64,000 nt of DNA from Kappaphycus alvarezii (GCA_002205965.3 NADL03000605.1:186001-250000); one strand, 5' to 3'; positions 10,657 through 23,330 are shown, counted from the stretch's first letter. Made by a program: numbers and translations. The notes: generated by a model not told the origin, from the sequence alone.

Positions 10657-11304
10657 TGATATAATGAAAATTGTAGATATTCCTTGGCATGCTGCGCTGG
10701 CTGCGCTGGCTGCGCTGGCTGAGCTGGCTGCGCTGGCTCAGTTGGCATGCTGCGCTGGCCGAGTTGGCATGCTGTGCTGGCTGAGTTGGCATGCTGCGCT
10801 GGCTGAGTTGGCACTGTACTTACAATTATATTTTTATTTATTTTTAGAGGGATGCTTTGCACTGTACTGTGGCGGTGCAGATTTGGCACATAGGTACTGT
10901 ATAGGTGCTACAGAATGTGAGGGTTGAAAACTCTATATAAGGGGCTGTTTGCATGACATGGTAGGACTACTTGGGAGCCAGCATACCCGAGCGGGGCGCT
11001 CAACAAGTTAAGTCAAACACAAAGCATAAAGGAAGTTGGCAGACAACTTCAGGTCAAGCTCCGAGTAGTAGGAAGTTGAGAGTCAACTTCAAACCCAAGA
11101 AAACTTTTTCCTAAGCAAGTCGCAGAAAATCAGTGGTAGACGCTGCCCCTTTTATACTTGCTTGTAGCCCTCTCAACTCTCTCCCATATACACTGCTTTT
11201 TATTTGTTCAACTATACCACGGTAGCACTTTTGTCGCTCGCAACACCTCCGTCTTGGGGTAGTTGGTTCTAAGTATCTCTTCTCCCGACGATTTACCCCT
11301 ATCA
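10657..11304 (+). repeat. 5' LTR of gypsy element 1
   Basis: Begins TGATATAATG and ends CCCCTATCA. The U3 part holds a tandem GCTGCGCTGG-type repeat (about 10688-10812) and a TATA box (TATATAA at 10934-10940). The last about 275 bp closely match the LTR of the sibling at 42854, whereas the U3 does not. Confidence 0.9.
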
Positions 11305-14300
11305 TTTGGTACTCTTGTGGAGGGGGTTGCACCCGAGGTATTCGAGTTGAGCAGTCTTAGGGAACCATTCGAGGGGATTTCTTTTCTGTAATCATGGATC
11401 TCAACGCTGCTCGTATAACGTTCACAGGGGGCAAGAATGAAGACGTTGAGGAGTTTCTCTATACATATGTCAACGTTGTGATGCGTGAGAAGAGCGATGA
11501 AGAGAAGGCCGAAAGTATCTTCGCCTATCTTCATGGTGACGCAAAGCACAAATATAAGGCCAAGTCTATCAACGGGTGGTCTCTTAACGGGAATGGGCGT
11601 AACTTCGGTGAGGTATGTGAGTGGCTTGTGAAAGAATATGCTAAGCAGGTAGAACCAGATGAGATGATTCGTACCGCCATAGAGGCCCGGCTCAACTTCG
11701 ACGATTTGTTAAGCTCATTGGTATACTTGTGTGATCTCTATGAAAAGGCTGGGTTCAACGCCCAAGCCAAGTACGGAATGCTGCGTAAGGCGGCGATGGG
11801 GATAAGCGGCTCTCCGATTTCCTCCTCATCAAGGGCCCTCACACTTTTAATGAACTGAAGGGTACCATAGTAGAATTTGTCAAAAATTCGGAGACGTTTC
11901 AGTCACTGAGTGAGGTACCGAGGGAAACCCGCACATCGATGTCTATCGTACATCCTGAAAAGAATTATCAAAGGCCGGCTACTAGTGCAGCGGCATTAGA
12001 ATCTGTCAGGAGCGATGTCAAAAACTTGGAAGAAAGGTTGGAAACCCGATTCGATAATCGACTTGACATGATAACCTCGCAGTTGGAAAGCCTTACTCTT
12101 ACCATTAAGAAGAACCAGTCTGGGGCCCCTAAGGCTGCAGAAGTCTGTTCTTACTGTCACAAGCCTGGACACTTTGCAAACAGGTGTCCTGATAATCCAC
12201 ATAGAAACACTCGTTGTGGAAAGTGCGGTCGATATGGGCATCATGAAAGTAACTGCTGGTCTAAAGACAACAGAAGAGCAAATTTATCGGAAGCAAGGAG
12301 TGAGTCAGGACCAGAGGTGAAAATTTTACAAAATAGAAGGGATCAAAGGTTGACGGATGCCGGTAACGTATCCATCGCTGAAGAGATTAGTCAAGTCAAT
12401 GTGACAAAAAGGGATGGGGAAGGGAACATTTTATCGAAGAAACCTAGGCTAGATTATGGAATGATGGAGCATATCCCAGCACCTGTACCTCCTCGAACCA
12501 AGAGGTCTGATCAAGTTGTTCCAGGAGTGGGAGTCACTCCGGCCAAGAAGACGAAAAAGAGTAAGAAAGTTAAGAGTATCTCTAAGGACGTACTAGAGTA
12601 TGTGAAGAGGTACAATTTGGTGGCTGAGCTTGCATCGGCCCCAACTGGGATAACGTTTGGTCAACTTTTGAGGGGCGACGCAGAGGATGCGAGAAAAGAA
12701 CTCAAAAAAGTTATCAGGTCTAATAAGTCCGCTAAGGGTAAGAAACTGTTTCTTCAATCGGCCTCGACAGCACCAAGACGTCTTAAGCTGGTACCAGTCA
12801 AAGTATTGGGTATGAAAACCCAGGCTCTCTTCGATTCGGGTGCTGTTCCAAACCTCATTTCAGAAACTTTGGTGACAGATCTAGGTCTCGACATTACTCC
12901 AACGACTCGAAAAATAACTGTAGCGGATGGAACCGTCTCAAAATGCATGGGCACTGTTGACAATGTTTCCGTGTTCTTTGGGGACTCTAAAGTTGATGTA
13001 GACTTTCTTGTCATGCCTGATCTCCCTTTCGATGCGATCATTGGCTGCCCTACCATGGAAAGACTAGGGACATGCATTGACTTGGGCAATCAAATGGTTT
13101 CAGTTAATATTGACGGCAGAACCGTGAAGATGCCCCTGGATTTCGACAAAAGCACGCATCCTGAAGATTTAAAAGAAACGGACAGTGAAGATTTCACTTC
13201 TAGCTATGACAGCGAAGATTCGGAAGCAGCTAACACTTTCGGAAGTGGAAAATGGTACCCTCGGGGGTAATGAACATGGCATGGGACGATTATGATTCTA
13301 GGTTTGAAACAGATGACGACTGGAATTCTAGGATAAGTTTGAAACCCGAATATGTTTCTTTTTGCGATGATATCGAATCAAAGGACAGAATTTGGAGCAT
13401 GAAAGAAGATTACCTTTGCAAAGAAAATAAGAATACGTCGAATTCCATACATGAAGATGTGAGCACGACGGGAGAGGTCCTTCAAAATATTGAGGTTGAG
13501 AATCAAGAAGAAAAAGGGAGCCAAATGGCAGAAATCCAAGGAAAAGTGCAGCACCTTCCCGCCGCCGCCTCACTGAAAATATCCGACATGTTAACATCTT
13601 CCGAAGTAATTGCATGGAGTGTATCAGATTTAAGACAAGCAAGTGTACCGGTTACCCACTCGTTCGAACTTACCGACACTCAACCGATTTACCACAAGCC
13701 CAGACGTCAACCGCCAAAATATGACCAATTTATCTCAGAAAATGTTACAAGTATGCTGAAAAATGATATTATTCGACCAGTTTCATCCCCATGGTCGTTT
13801 CCAGTTGTGGTCGCACCAAAGAAGGATAAAAAGCTGCGTTTTTGCGTCGATTACCGACAACTGAACCAGAGAATGATACCCGATCGATTTCCGATTCCGA
13901 ACATGGAGGAGATCCTCGAGGACCTGAAGGATGGGAGATATTTCACCTCAATTGACCTTTACACTGGCTATTGGCAGATTCCATTGGATGAAAAATGTAA
14001 GGAAAAAACAACCTTTACCAGCAAAGTTGGTACGTTCAGGTTCGAAGTGATGCCTTTTGGTCTCATGAATGCACCAGCTACATTCCAAAGAATGATGAAC
14101 GAGGTTTTGAAAGGACTTCCATTCGCAAGAGTCTATATCGATGATGTCGTCATATTCTCAGAAAAATTGGATCAGCACATCTCGCACGTCAAGACAGTTG
14201 TGGAGAGGATATCGGAGTATAGCTTGAAAATTAAGTTGAGCAAATGCTTCTTTGCGAAAACTTCTATCCAATTACTCGGTCATATCGTCGACCAAGAGGG

Positions 14301-15869
14301 AATTAGAGTGGATCCAGAGAAAACGAAAAAAATAAAGTTGGCAACAAGGCCCGCTTCAAAGACGGAGGTCCGAAGCTTCTTAGGACTGGCCTCATATTAC
14401 AGAAGATTTATCAAAGATTTCGCCGAGACTGCAGCACCGTTACATGCCAGCACTACGAAGAACGGAAAATTTTACTGGAACAAGGAAATGGAAACTGCAT
14501 TTCAGGAGCTTAAAGATAAGCTATGTGTCCCCCCAGTTCTCATGTACCCAGATTTCAAGAGACCATTCGTTGTGGAGACAGATGCCTCAGAACGGTCTTT
14601 GAGTGCCGTTTTGTCCCAAAAAGATGAAAACGGAAGACTACAACCTGTTCAATTCGCAAGCCGAACTCTGAATGATGCGGAAAAGAGATACTCAGTCTGC
14701 GAGAAAGAAGCGCTAGCTGTCGTCTTCGCGCTGAAAAAGTTTCGCGTTTACCTTTTATCACTCGAGAAATTTGTCTTAATCACTGATCACCAGGCACTTA
14801 AGACAGCATTCCTAAAGAAGGATGTACATCACCGCTTGGCCCAATGGCTCGACATTTTCGCAGAATATAGGTTTGAAATTGTGTATAGACCCGGACGCAA
14901 TAATCAGCCTGCCGATTACTTATCCCGCTTGAGGGATCCACTGAGTCCAAATGAAAAGGCTTCCGAGGACATCGTCGGAGTTGCTGAGATGCAGGCGCCG
15001 AACGAAACAAAGTACGAAGCTAATATTTACGGACTTATTAAGTTCTTGGATGGACTAGAAATGAGAAAGGTTAATCTGGAACATAGAAATTGGGTACGCA
15101 GGAATCAAAAGGCTTTTACATTGTGGAATGGAAAACTCTTCCGGCACACTAAAGCCGGTCCCCGACTAGTGGCCCCTTTGAAAGAAAGAATGAAGATCTT
15201 GAGAACTTTCCATGAAGAGCTAGGGCATTGGGATCTCGAAACAACCAAAAAATTCGTAACTGAGAGATTCTGGTGGCCCGGTATCCATAAGGACGTCTAT
15301 AATTTCGTGAAAAGCTGCGACAACTGACAAAAATTCACTCCAATACGGAAGTATAAGACAACTCTAAGTTTTCCAGTTTCCGGTCTCTTTGAAACCTTCT
15401 CAATTGACTTTGCGGGCCCGTTCAAGGAAACATCTTCCGGAAACAAATATCTCCTTATAGGGGTGGAACATCTTACTGGATGGCCAATAGCAGTTGCAGT
15501 TGAGGAGGCAAATGCTGAGGTGGTACTGAAATTCATCGAAAAAGAAATAATTGAACCGTTTGGCCTTCCAAAAAGGATCATCTCGGATAACGCCCTTTGT
15601 TTTACTGCAACTTCACTGCTTCGTTTCTTGGAAGAGAAAGGGATTCAGCTCAAGACAGTTCTAGACTACGCTCTTATGTCAAACGGGAAAGCCAAAAAGA
15701 TGATTGGAACTATCAAACGCGCACCTACTTTTTGGAATATTTTATAGGTAATCAACTGCATCCCTATTCGTTTGAAAGGCCTCATGTTTTAACAATAAGG
15801 CAACTTACAATAATAGAAACAGAAGAAGAATGATGACGAGTCGGGACGTTCGTCTTGAGCGAGGGGGCG

Positions 15870-16517
15870 TGATATAATGAAAATTGTAGATATTCCTTGG
15901 CATGCTGCGCTGGCTGCGCTGGCTGCGCTGGCTGAGCTGGCTGCGCTGGCTCAGTTGGCATGCTGCGCTGGCCGAGTTGGCATGCTGTGCTGGCTGAGTT
16001 GGCATGCTGCGCTGGCTGAGTTGGCACTGTACTTACAATTATATTTTTATTTATTTTTAGAGGGATGCTTTGCACTGTACTGTGGCGGTGCAGATTTGGC
16101 ACATAGGTACTGTATAGGTGCTACAGAATGTGAGGGTTGAAAACTCTATATAAGGGGCTGTTTGCATGACATGGTAGGACTACTTGGGAGCCAGCATACC
16201 CGAGCGGGGCGCTCAACAAGTTAAGTCAAACACAAAGCATAAAGGAAGTTGGCAGACAACTTCAGGTCAAGCTCCGAGTAGTAGGAAGTTGAGAGTCAAC
16301 TTCAAACCCAAGAAAACTTTTTCCTAAGCAAGTCGCAGAAAATCAGTGGTAGACGCTGCCCCTTTTATACTTGCTTGTAGCCCTCTCAACTCTCTCCCAT
16401 ATACACTGCTTTTTATTTGTTCAACTATACCACGGTAGCACTTTTGTCGCTCGCAACACCTCCGTCTTGGGGTAGTTGGTTCTAAGTATCTCTTCTCCCG
16501 ACGATTTACCCCTATCA
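15870..16517 (+). repeat. 3' LTR of gypsy element 1
   Basis: Matches the 5' LTR base for base as far as I compared, same length (648 bp). It is preceded by a purine-rich tract GAGCGAGGGGGCG at about 15857-15869. It ends at CA 16517 and is followed by the target duplication ATAAT. Confidence 0.9.
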
Positions 16518-16574
16518 ATAATCAAAGCACTTTGCTTCATACAAGATATCAGGTAAATTTGCTGGCAAATAGAA

Positions 16575-16665
16575 CTTTCATTCTCCGGTAACCCTCTAAG
16601 AAATTCCGGGCCCCAACCGACCACACATTTCAAACATTAAAGCACCCAAACATTTTCCCCATCTA
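16575..16665 (+). repeat. LINE 3' tail, type d
   Basis: Matches 51163-51255: both hold ACCCTCTAAGA, TTCCGGGCCCCAACCGACCA and TTTCAAACA(T/C)TAAAG, then a C-rich end (TTTTCCCC). No RLE coding part is attached, so this is a 5'-truncated copy. Confidence 0.5.
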
Positions 16666-16666
16666 T

Positions 16667-16910
16667 TATTGTGTCGGTATACCCTTTTCGAGTCGATTGT
16701 GGTTGTCTGGAAAACCATAGGATAGATCGGATATACCTTTCAAGAGGAAGATACCCAAACCTTTCACTCATTTGTATGGTAGTGTACATAGACGGGGAAA
16801 ATTGGAGCAAGGAACAGATGTTACTTCTTTCTACCAGCAGATCGAATATATTTTCCAAGAGTAAAAACATCCGAACCTTTCCCCTTCTACCAGCAGGTAG
16901 AGGGGAGCTG
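16667..16910 (+). repeat. LINE 3' tail, type f, and a further tail-like end
   Basis: 16667-16770 matches the 3' UTR of the LINE at 7930-9120 and the copy at 37055-37200 (reverse). The shared core is GAGTCGATTGTGGTTGTCTG, then GATAGATCGGATAT and ACCCAAACCTTTC. A second end of the same style, AAAACATCCGAACCTTTCCC, lies at about 16863-16883. Confidence 0.5.
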
Positions 16911-17439
16911 AGCAATCAAGCAAACAAGCTGTATTGGAGATTATTACCAATGCGGTATTTCACTCACCGTCGAAAATCAGCAAGGAGCAACTGAACAAGT
17001 AGCCTGCGGGGTTCTCGTAGTGGCGAGAAGTTCTCTTATAGGAAGAATGCCAGAGGGCGGGTTGTTCCATTTCACCTGCACACATCTGATGCGGTGTATG
17101 TAGCAAGGAGACAGTAGGGGGGTTGTTTACTGCGAGAGTTCGGAGGGCTGAGAATTAAGTGGGTTGGGAGGCATAACAATCGTGTACTTGAGGTCTATCG
17201 CACGTCAAGCTCGACCTCTACCGTATGGCTGCATCCTCTCCAGTCTTCGTTAATGCCGAACTAGCTGTAAGAGTAAAAGGATGATTATACCCCAAATCGC
17301 CATATTGTTGAATGTCTGTGCCAAGCGAGAAACTAAATCATCCTTTTTGATTCTTACTAATCCCCGCTACAAGCCAAATTTGCGCGTACATGTTCAATTC
17401 ACCGGCCATAATCTGAAACTTTTGACGCTAATTAAATCA

Positions 17440-17693
17440 GTTCGGTGCTGCCTCAAATTTACCCGCGACACTGCAACAACAAAAACTTGACAACTCACAT
17501 CCCTGTGGGAGCCATCATGTACGGACTACTCTCTTCTCTTCCCTTTACCAAGTCACGTCATCCTCGCTCCATCAACTTCTCCCTTTTATTCACTGCGGCC
17601 CAAAACGATATAGACGACTACCTCAATCGCCAAACAAAGAGACGTCTGACTGAGCTCCTTGCTCCTCACCTGGTAGAGATCAATGCACAGTAA
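17440..17693 (+). pseudogene. Fragment of the unknown acidic-protein family
   Basis: A plus-strand frame ends DIDDYLNRQTKRRLTELLAP followed by HLVEINAQ and a stop. DDYLNRQTKRR resembles DDYLRRQTKKR in the fragment at the start of the window. The upstream part (THIPVGAIMYGLLSS) has no partner that I can see. No function can be assigned. Confidence 0.25.
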
Positions 17694-17699
17694 ACGGTA

Positions 17700-18835
17700 A
17701 AGGGGACTCAGAATAGGAGGGGGACAAGTCCAGTGAGTGCTTCTAGTTGTGTTTCATCCCGGAATTGATCTACGACAGGGAATAAGAAGAAGGCTGGGAC
17801 GAGTTCGGGGATGAGAAAGGTGATTTCGAGGAATAATTTGAAGAGAAAAGAAAGGAATCAGAGGAATTAGCGGATGAAGAGTGGGATTGTCAAACCGTTT
17901 CATATGGAACGGGGAGAAATGAATTAGTTGGACGCGGTGGTCCCGGCCATGTACTTGGATTGAGGGGCGTCAAGAGAGCTTTATTTTCTGCAGGGAGAAG
18001 TAGTCAATCGTGAACCATTCACGGTTACGTGTGGGAACTGCATGCGTACCTATGATGTCTTAAGGGAAATATATAGGTTCTGACCTGAAGGATGGAGATT
18101 TTTAGGAGTACAGTTGTTTAGCCTCTTCAGATATTTTTTATCAGATTTGCAGATCACGCATGTGGTGCGTTTTAATAGTTCTATAAAGATTTGAGCCTAG
18201 AAAAAATGTCTGTATAACCTGAAAAATTGCTTCTATCACGACAGCGAGCGCAATATGGAGTGAACTTCAAGTTAACGTATTGAATCAGCTCACTAGTCTC
18301 TATGAGAGGTGCGTAAGCCTGTTTATTTACTTTTCGCTACTAGAAAATCTCTCAGCTTTCCGGGACACTCCTAAGAATTGTCCGCTAACATCTACTGCAG
18401 CACTTTAGTCGCCTGTAGTGACTCTCAGCGATTTAAGGTATCTTTTTGTTCTCCTATTCGTTGAAAACAAGAGAAAAAAAGACTTATAGGGTCTTCTTCT
18501 GTCAGTCTGCGTTTCTGCTGTAGGCGTCTCCGTTGCCCGTCTTTGCATGGATTGATTACTGTATATATTTTTCTTTAGAATAGGAACTTTTTGTCTCTAT
18601 TTTTCTGTGAAGGTGGGTGTGTGGGGTCGATTTCCCTAATGAAACATGGGTCTCTATTTCAATAAATGATATTACAGTTCTTTCCAAGTAATAATATATC
18701 CAAAATTTTCCTGGGAGTGGTGCAAAGATTGAGGGTCCCATTAACTTTCACTCAAACTATGGTTAAATTATACAGCATAGTAGGAGCAGCGCAGCACTTC
18801 TACAGAGTAAAAAGCAGGTGTTAAAAATCATATGG
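17700..18835. other. No recognisable feature
   Basis: The start is purine-rich (17800-17950) and the rest AT-rich. No conserved frame, no repeat partner seen. Confidence 0.35.
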
Positions 18836-18839
18836 TAGT

Positions 18840-18965
18840 TTTGTTATCTATCAGGCTGCGTTGAGGGTGACCACCAACGCGAAGGTTCCTTGAAAGAGAA
18901 TGACTATCATCCAAGAGTATTGATCTAAAGTTCCGCTGCCTATTGACCGCGCCACTTCCCAAATC
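18840..18965 (-). repeat. LINE family 1 3' UTR-like fragment
   Basis: It matches 50590-50690 in the same orientation: GAGG(G)TGACCA(C/T)CAACGCG, then an imperfect stretch and AGAGTATTGA. In the 50.6-51.06 kb copy this sequence lies downstream of the family 1 RLE remnant on the minus strand, so I read it as its 3' UTR. Confidence 0.35.
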
Positions 18966-19489
18966 GAGAACACAGCATTGTTTTGCCCTTCTTAAAGCGA
19001 AAATAGGAGCCAGGACGTCAATATTCCTACCAGGTTACTTAGAAAAGACCCCTCCCTAAATCCTTATCATGTCATTCTGGGCTGCGTTTAAGCTCTTGAT
19101 TGGGTATAGGGCTCTCATTCGACGTTCAGAACTCTACAAGGGCCAGACAGTGCATAGTAAAACCGAAGTTACGGCCCGGCCAGATGCACCCGTTACCGTT
19201 ATGCCCAGACTCATGCAGTGATCCCAGTGCGACCAGGGCTCGATTAAAAGCCTTGTTCCAACATTTTGTGAAGAGAGTCGCCAGTTCTTTTCTGTAATAG
19301 TAATCTACGCGATAGTTCGAAATATGTGCTACGAAGACGGACCGATACCACCGGAGAACAAGAGTTGCGTTAGTAGGACACCTATCCTTTCCCTAAACTA
19401 CTGTTTCGTTTATCCGAGATCAATAGTTTACCTCTATTCCTTCAAACCAATCGTTCTACCTTTTCTAGCAAAAATAAAATCCTACAGTC

Positions 19490-20080
19490 CTTTCCCTTTA
19501 TGAATCCAAGGAGACTGTACGACTCCATTCTCTACTTTATGTTCGAGGATCTGTTCCTCATTTTCAAAAAGAAATCCTTTGACTCGGGAGCCGCTTCGTC
19601 CTCCAAACTCACTTCCGATAATTTATGGGCAGATTTTTTATTATTGACCCGAATGCAATCACATTATAAGCCGCAAAACTGCTTCGCATTTTTTGATTTT
19701 GCCGAAGGCTGTCAAAGTTTTGGAGGATATTACATATTTCGATTTCGTTAGCAACTTCCTTGAACCAACACTACTACTACCAACCATTCCATTGGATCAC
19801 TGGCGTCTTTTATCACCATGGCCAACCTCCTCCCTCACCACAATGAATGCAAAACGGTCAGAGCCGGCCATCCCATAACCAATGCGCCGAATGAATATAA
19901 TGACTACTACAGAAGGAAGGACCTGAGATGCGTTCGGGATGGGGTCCGCCATCAGTTTGTAGAGGACGCAGAGTGAAAGGAAAAGTAATAAGAGTCACAG
20001 GAGCCATAGGAGGATGACGCAGTTGTAGAGGAATTGCGAGAATAATAGGATTGGATGGACCCATGGTATACTGAGAACGT
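19490..20080 (+). repeat. Unknown dispersed repeat, possibly part of the acidic-protein family
   Basis: The frame MNPRRLYDSILYFMFEDLFL matches MNPNSLYNSISILFLSSLVL on the minus strand at 53564-53899. Both are followed by a KA..(I/V)(F/L)EDIT segment. Downstream here, NDYYRRKDLRC and RHQFVEDAE (about 19890-19960) resemble the fragments at 17.6 and 31.5 kb. If these belong together the family has a hydrophobic N-terminal part and an acidic C-terminal part. No intact gene. Confidence 0.3.
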
Positions 20081-20084
20081 AATG

Positions 20085-21685
20085 GAAATCTAGGACTGCT
20101 TAGCTGGGGATATATCGAAGGTTTAAGGTCTTGAATAAGAATTGGAAAACCTTTATATTTCTGAATAGGCTATTTATCCTTCTATGCCTTTCTGCAGAAT
20201 TTTCAGGTACTACATAGGGAGTGTAGATATTTTTGAGCAATAGTTTGGTTTTGTTATCGAGGACGGGGACTGTGAGGGGAAGATCTTTATATGCATCGTG
20301 ATATTATCTAAATTTAGTCATTGTCGTCCACATCCTCATCCGTGGTTCTGTGGGCAGAAATATTAGCTTCATAATCTTTACTATGTTTGATACATAAGCC
20401 GTCTAGACACTTTCATCAACTCATTTAAAGGTTAACATGCGTCATCGTTTCCCGAAAATAGAGTTTTGATTCTGAAATACGGTCTATTATCGACTCTGAC
20501 ATTATGGTCATACTGAACGCGTCTGTGCCTAAACTGCGTTTCTTGCTTGTTTTGTAACTATAAATCTAGTCCACTTCTAGTTCCATAATTTGCATGACGT
20601 TTTCGAATATTTTTGATCTTTTTCATGGATTGGTCTCTAAAAGCGTTGTGAGAATGGCAGAAACATTTCTTTCCTCTTATCAAAGCTCTGCTGCTGTTTG
20701 ATGACTTGAGAGGCATATTCATCTCCTTGTGGAAGCTTCTCTCGATCCGTTGTTATATTTAGACAGTCCTAAGTTACGAGAAATGCCTCCATGCAAAAAC
20801 CGCATACATGGAGGGTTTCTGTTCGATAAACAATGAACTTCGGTTTAAATCAACTTATTATGTTTAGATGAGTCCATTTCTGAAAAACGAATAGTGTAAC
20901 GATGCTTAGCCTTAAGAAAGGATGAAAAACATCTGTTTTCCTTACATGTGCCACGACTGAACTGCTCTGACTTCTTGTTGATTTGGACTTGAGACAGTGC
21001 TACCATGCATATTTGTCCAAATAAAAATGCAAACGCTTGTCTTGAAAGTACTGAGTGGAACCATTGCGTTTGATAAAATCACGAACCAATATTAACAATC
21101 AAAGAAAGTGTGAAGTTGTTTGGAACCAACTATTTTCAATTGAAATTTCACAGATCTGTATCGATTTTATTTGATGAAAGTTAAATACTACATCCTTTCT
21201 ATTCGTAATGTTCCCTTGAATAGCACACCCGTTGAATGCGCCCGTAGGAAACAGGCGACAAAGAATAAATTGACGTGTATAAAGTACGTATATTCGGATT
21301 CCCAGGTGCTACATTAGCTACTAAAGATAACTCCTAGTTATATTTCTCGTATGAACTAACAAGTAGTGAGACTCCCAGCCTTCGCATGTTATAATTCTGC
21401 CTTCCAATGCCTTCTAAGTATACTGACTGATACCCAGCCAAATTGTATGGTACTGTGGATGTACGTTAAAAATGTTGCGACAAGCGCAGATAGAACTCCA
21501 TTCTACAAGGAATTAGAGGAGAAAATCTGTGGATAATGAAACAGATGTAATTTGAGATTCCAGAACTTGGTTTTTGTTCCCGCGATTTGTATCAGCTTAA
21601 GGCCAACGTAGGCTGCTATACAAGAAATCTAAGACAACCAGAGTAGAATTCTAAGGCTATTAAGTGGTGGTTGATCTTTACGAGT
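20085..21685. other. No recognisable feature
   Basis: AT-rich, only short open frames, no repeat partner found by eye. Confidence 0.35.
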
Positions 21686-21689
21686 TGTG

Positions 21690-22255
21690 CTGTATGGCAA
21701 AGAAGAGTGCATAGGGTATTCAGAAATCAAATACGAATGAAGGCGGCGGGTGGAAACCTGTCATGCCTGCATCACTTAGACACTAAACGGAAAACGGATA
21801 ACGAAGTCACGAGGCTCCTGTTTAGAGGAGAAAACGACGAGAAGCTGCGAACGAAGCAAGATTGTGGAAGAAAATCTGATAGTCATCACCCAAGGCGCCA
21901 TAGATATCTATCCCGACATGATAGAGGAGTGTATCCTTTTGGTCGTAGTAATTGCATTAGTAACAATGTTTTTTGCGCTTTGCGAGTGTCGTCGCAGTGC
22001 CTGCATTAGCCATACTTGGCGAGATGTGGCCGCAAGCGAAGGGAAGGGCAACAGTAACATCGACGCCGGTATCAGGCAGCGAGACTGTATATGTCCATTC
22101 CTAACGTGGGACTCCCAATACAAAGATGAGCTGGGAACCTGGTAGACGAACGGATACCCAACGAGGGAGACTATCCCAGCTTCTTTACAGAAGCGGGCGA
22201 GAAAGTTGCGAAGGTTGGGATGTCGACGAGTCATGCCGTCTTCTTATTTACAGGT
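21690..22255 (-). mobile_element. LINE 3' end, family 1, cut by an LTR
   Basis: Minus strand: MTRRHPNLRNFLARFCKEAG, then PFVYQVPSSS, LPFPSLAATSRQVW and QALRRHSQSAKN, then ISMAPWV and QVSTRR. It parallels 3190-3960 segment by segment, from the HALTCKYEDGMTR region to the Arg-rich end. At 22255 it is interrupted by the partial LTR that follows. Several frames are used, so it is dead. Confidence 0.55.
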
Positions 22256-22625
22256 TGATATGAATTAAACTTGCGCCCGGTAAAAAATCTAGAAGAGGAC
22301 CAATTTTGGATACAGTATTGGAATATGCCAGATATTTTTACAGTATCTGAAATTGAGAATAATTCCTAATTTGGATGAGTGCGGTAAATTAATGCGTCGA
22401 TTTTTAATTTTTTTATGCTAGCATTAGTAGATGTCCGTACATACCAATATTCTAGGGGTGACCGAAATAATGAATCGGAAAAAATCTGTATAATAGTCGC
22501 GTCAAATACCACCCCTATCTGATGGGTGGCGGGCATGGGTATGGTACCTAGATCTACGTTGAAGAAATGTTTTCTACTGGTCTCTCTAGTTGACATGGTT
22601 CCCTTTAGTACATTTTATGTACTCA
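22256..22625 (+). repeat. Partial, diverged LTR of the young gypsy family
   Basis: Matches the U3 of the LTR at 42854-43573: AGAGGACCA, TACAGTATTGGAA, AGATATTTTTACAGT, GATGGGTGGC(G)GGCATGGGTA, TGGTCTCTCT. The R-U5 part is missing or unrecognisable. It is clearly older than the 42.85-kb LTRs. Confidence 0.55.
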
Positions 22626-22629
22626 CTGG

Positions 22630-23330
22630 TGAAATAAAGTTTCATCAGCCCCTGTTTCAATATTTTATGTACATGCACACTCCTGTACATGTTGACCAAA
22701 TTTTAGCCATCTTATCTGTTACCGAAAGTAAACCGTCTTGTGTCACGTATAGTCTGAGATGGAGAGAAGAGAAACTTTCCTGGATTCTCTAAAACAAAGT
22801 GAGGAATAAAAAATTAAGAAAAATATCGATGCGATTGACAGATGAGTTATACAAGTGTATGTGATTACCAGATTAAGCCTAAACGTGTACAAGCAATGCA
22901 TCATTGTATATTTGGTGTGTGAGCTGTACTTGATCTACCGAGTTGGGTTACATCAACAATTGTTTTTACGAATAGTATATAGGCTGATACTAGACCGCGA
23001 ACCGACAAAAAGTGAAGGAATTGATAACCTGAAAAGCCAAGTACTAGTGAGAGTAACTTGCATCAAACTCAGCTGCGTCGGAGACTAACACCTCTTTCGT
23101 AGCCCTGCGTGGAATGACGAATATTTCCATAAACCTAATACGACTTCTGTCAATTGATGTTGGACTAGCGGGCGGAGAAAGAGGAGTCTATGGCGTTCGT
23201 AAACCACAGTAGTACCCTTGTGGAAGGCATTGCATTCAAAAATTGAATGTAGCGCAGCCTATGTTTCTGTTACATAGAGCTCCCGCCACATAGCATCCGG
23301 AATAAGGAAAAGTCGACTGAAAGTCTGCAA
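22630..23330. other. No recognisable feature
   Basis: Short open frames only. A stretch near 22855-23088 is open but resembles nothing I know. Confidence 0.3.

Larger units (their letters stand above)
10657..16517 (+). mobile_element. Ty3/gypsy element 1, broken, young
   Basis: A 5.86-kb element with 648-bp LTRs at both ends and a 5-bp target duplication ATAAT (10652-10656 and 16518-16522). Parts in order: Gag from about 11394; two zinc knuckles, C-x2-C-x4-H-x4-C type, at about 12146-12256; aspartic protease with LFDSGAVPNLIS near 12830; reverse transcriptase with YIDDVVIFS near 14140; RNase H near 14560-14920; and part of integrase. It is shorter internally than its sibling at 42854-50341 and lacks that element's C-terminal tandem domain. 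The two LTRs look identical by eye, so insertion was recent. It is broken, with roughly four breaks. Confidence 0.9.

Noticed and set aside
10664-10927. Open frame with Ala-Leu-Ala-rich repeats (also at 15877)
   Set aside because: It arises from the tandem repeat in the U3 of the LTR and lies upstream of the TATA box; no sign of a real protein.
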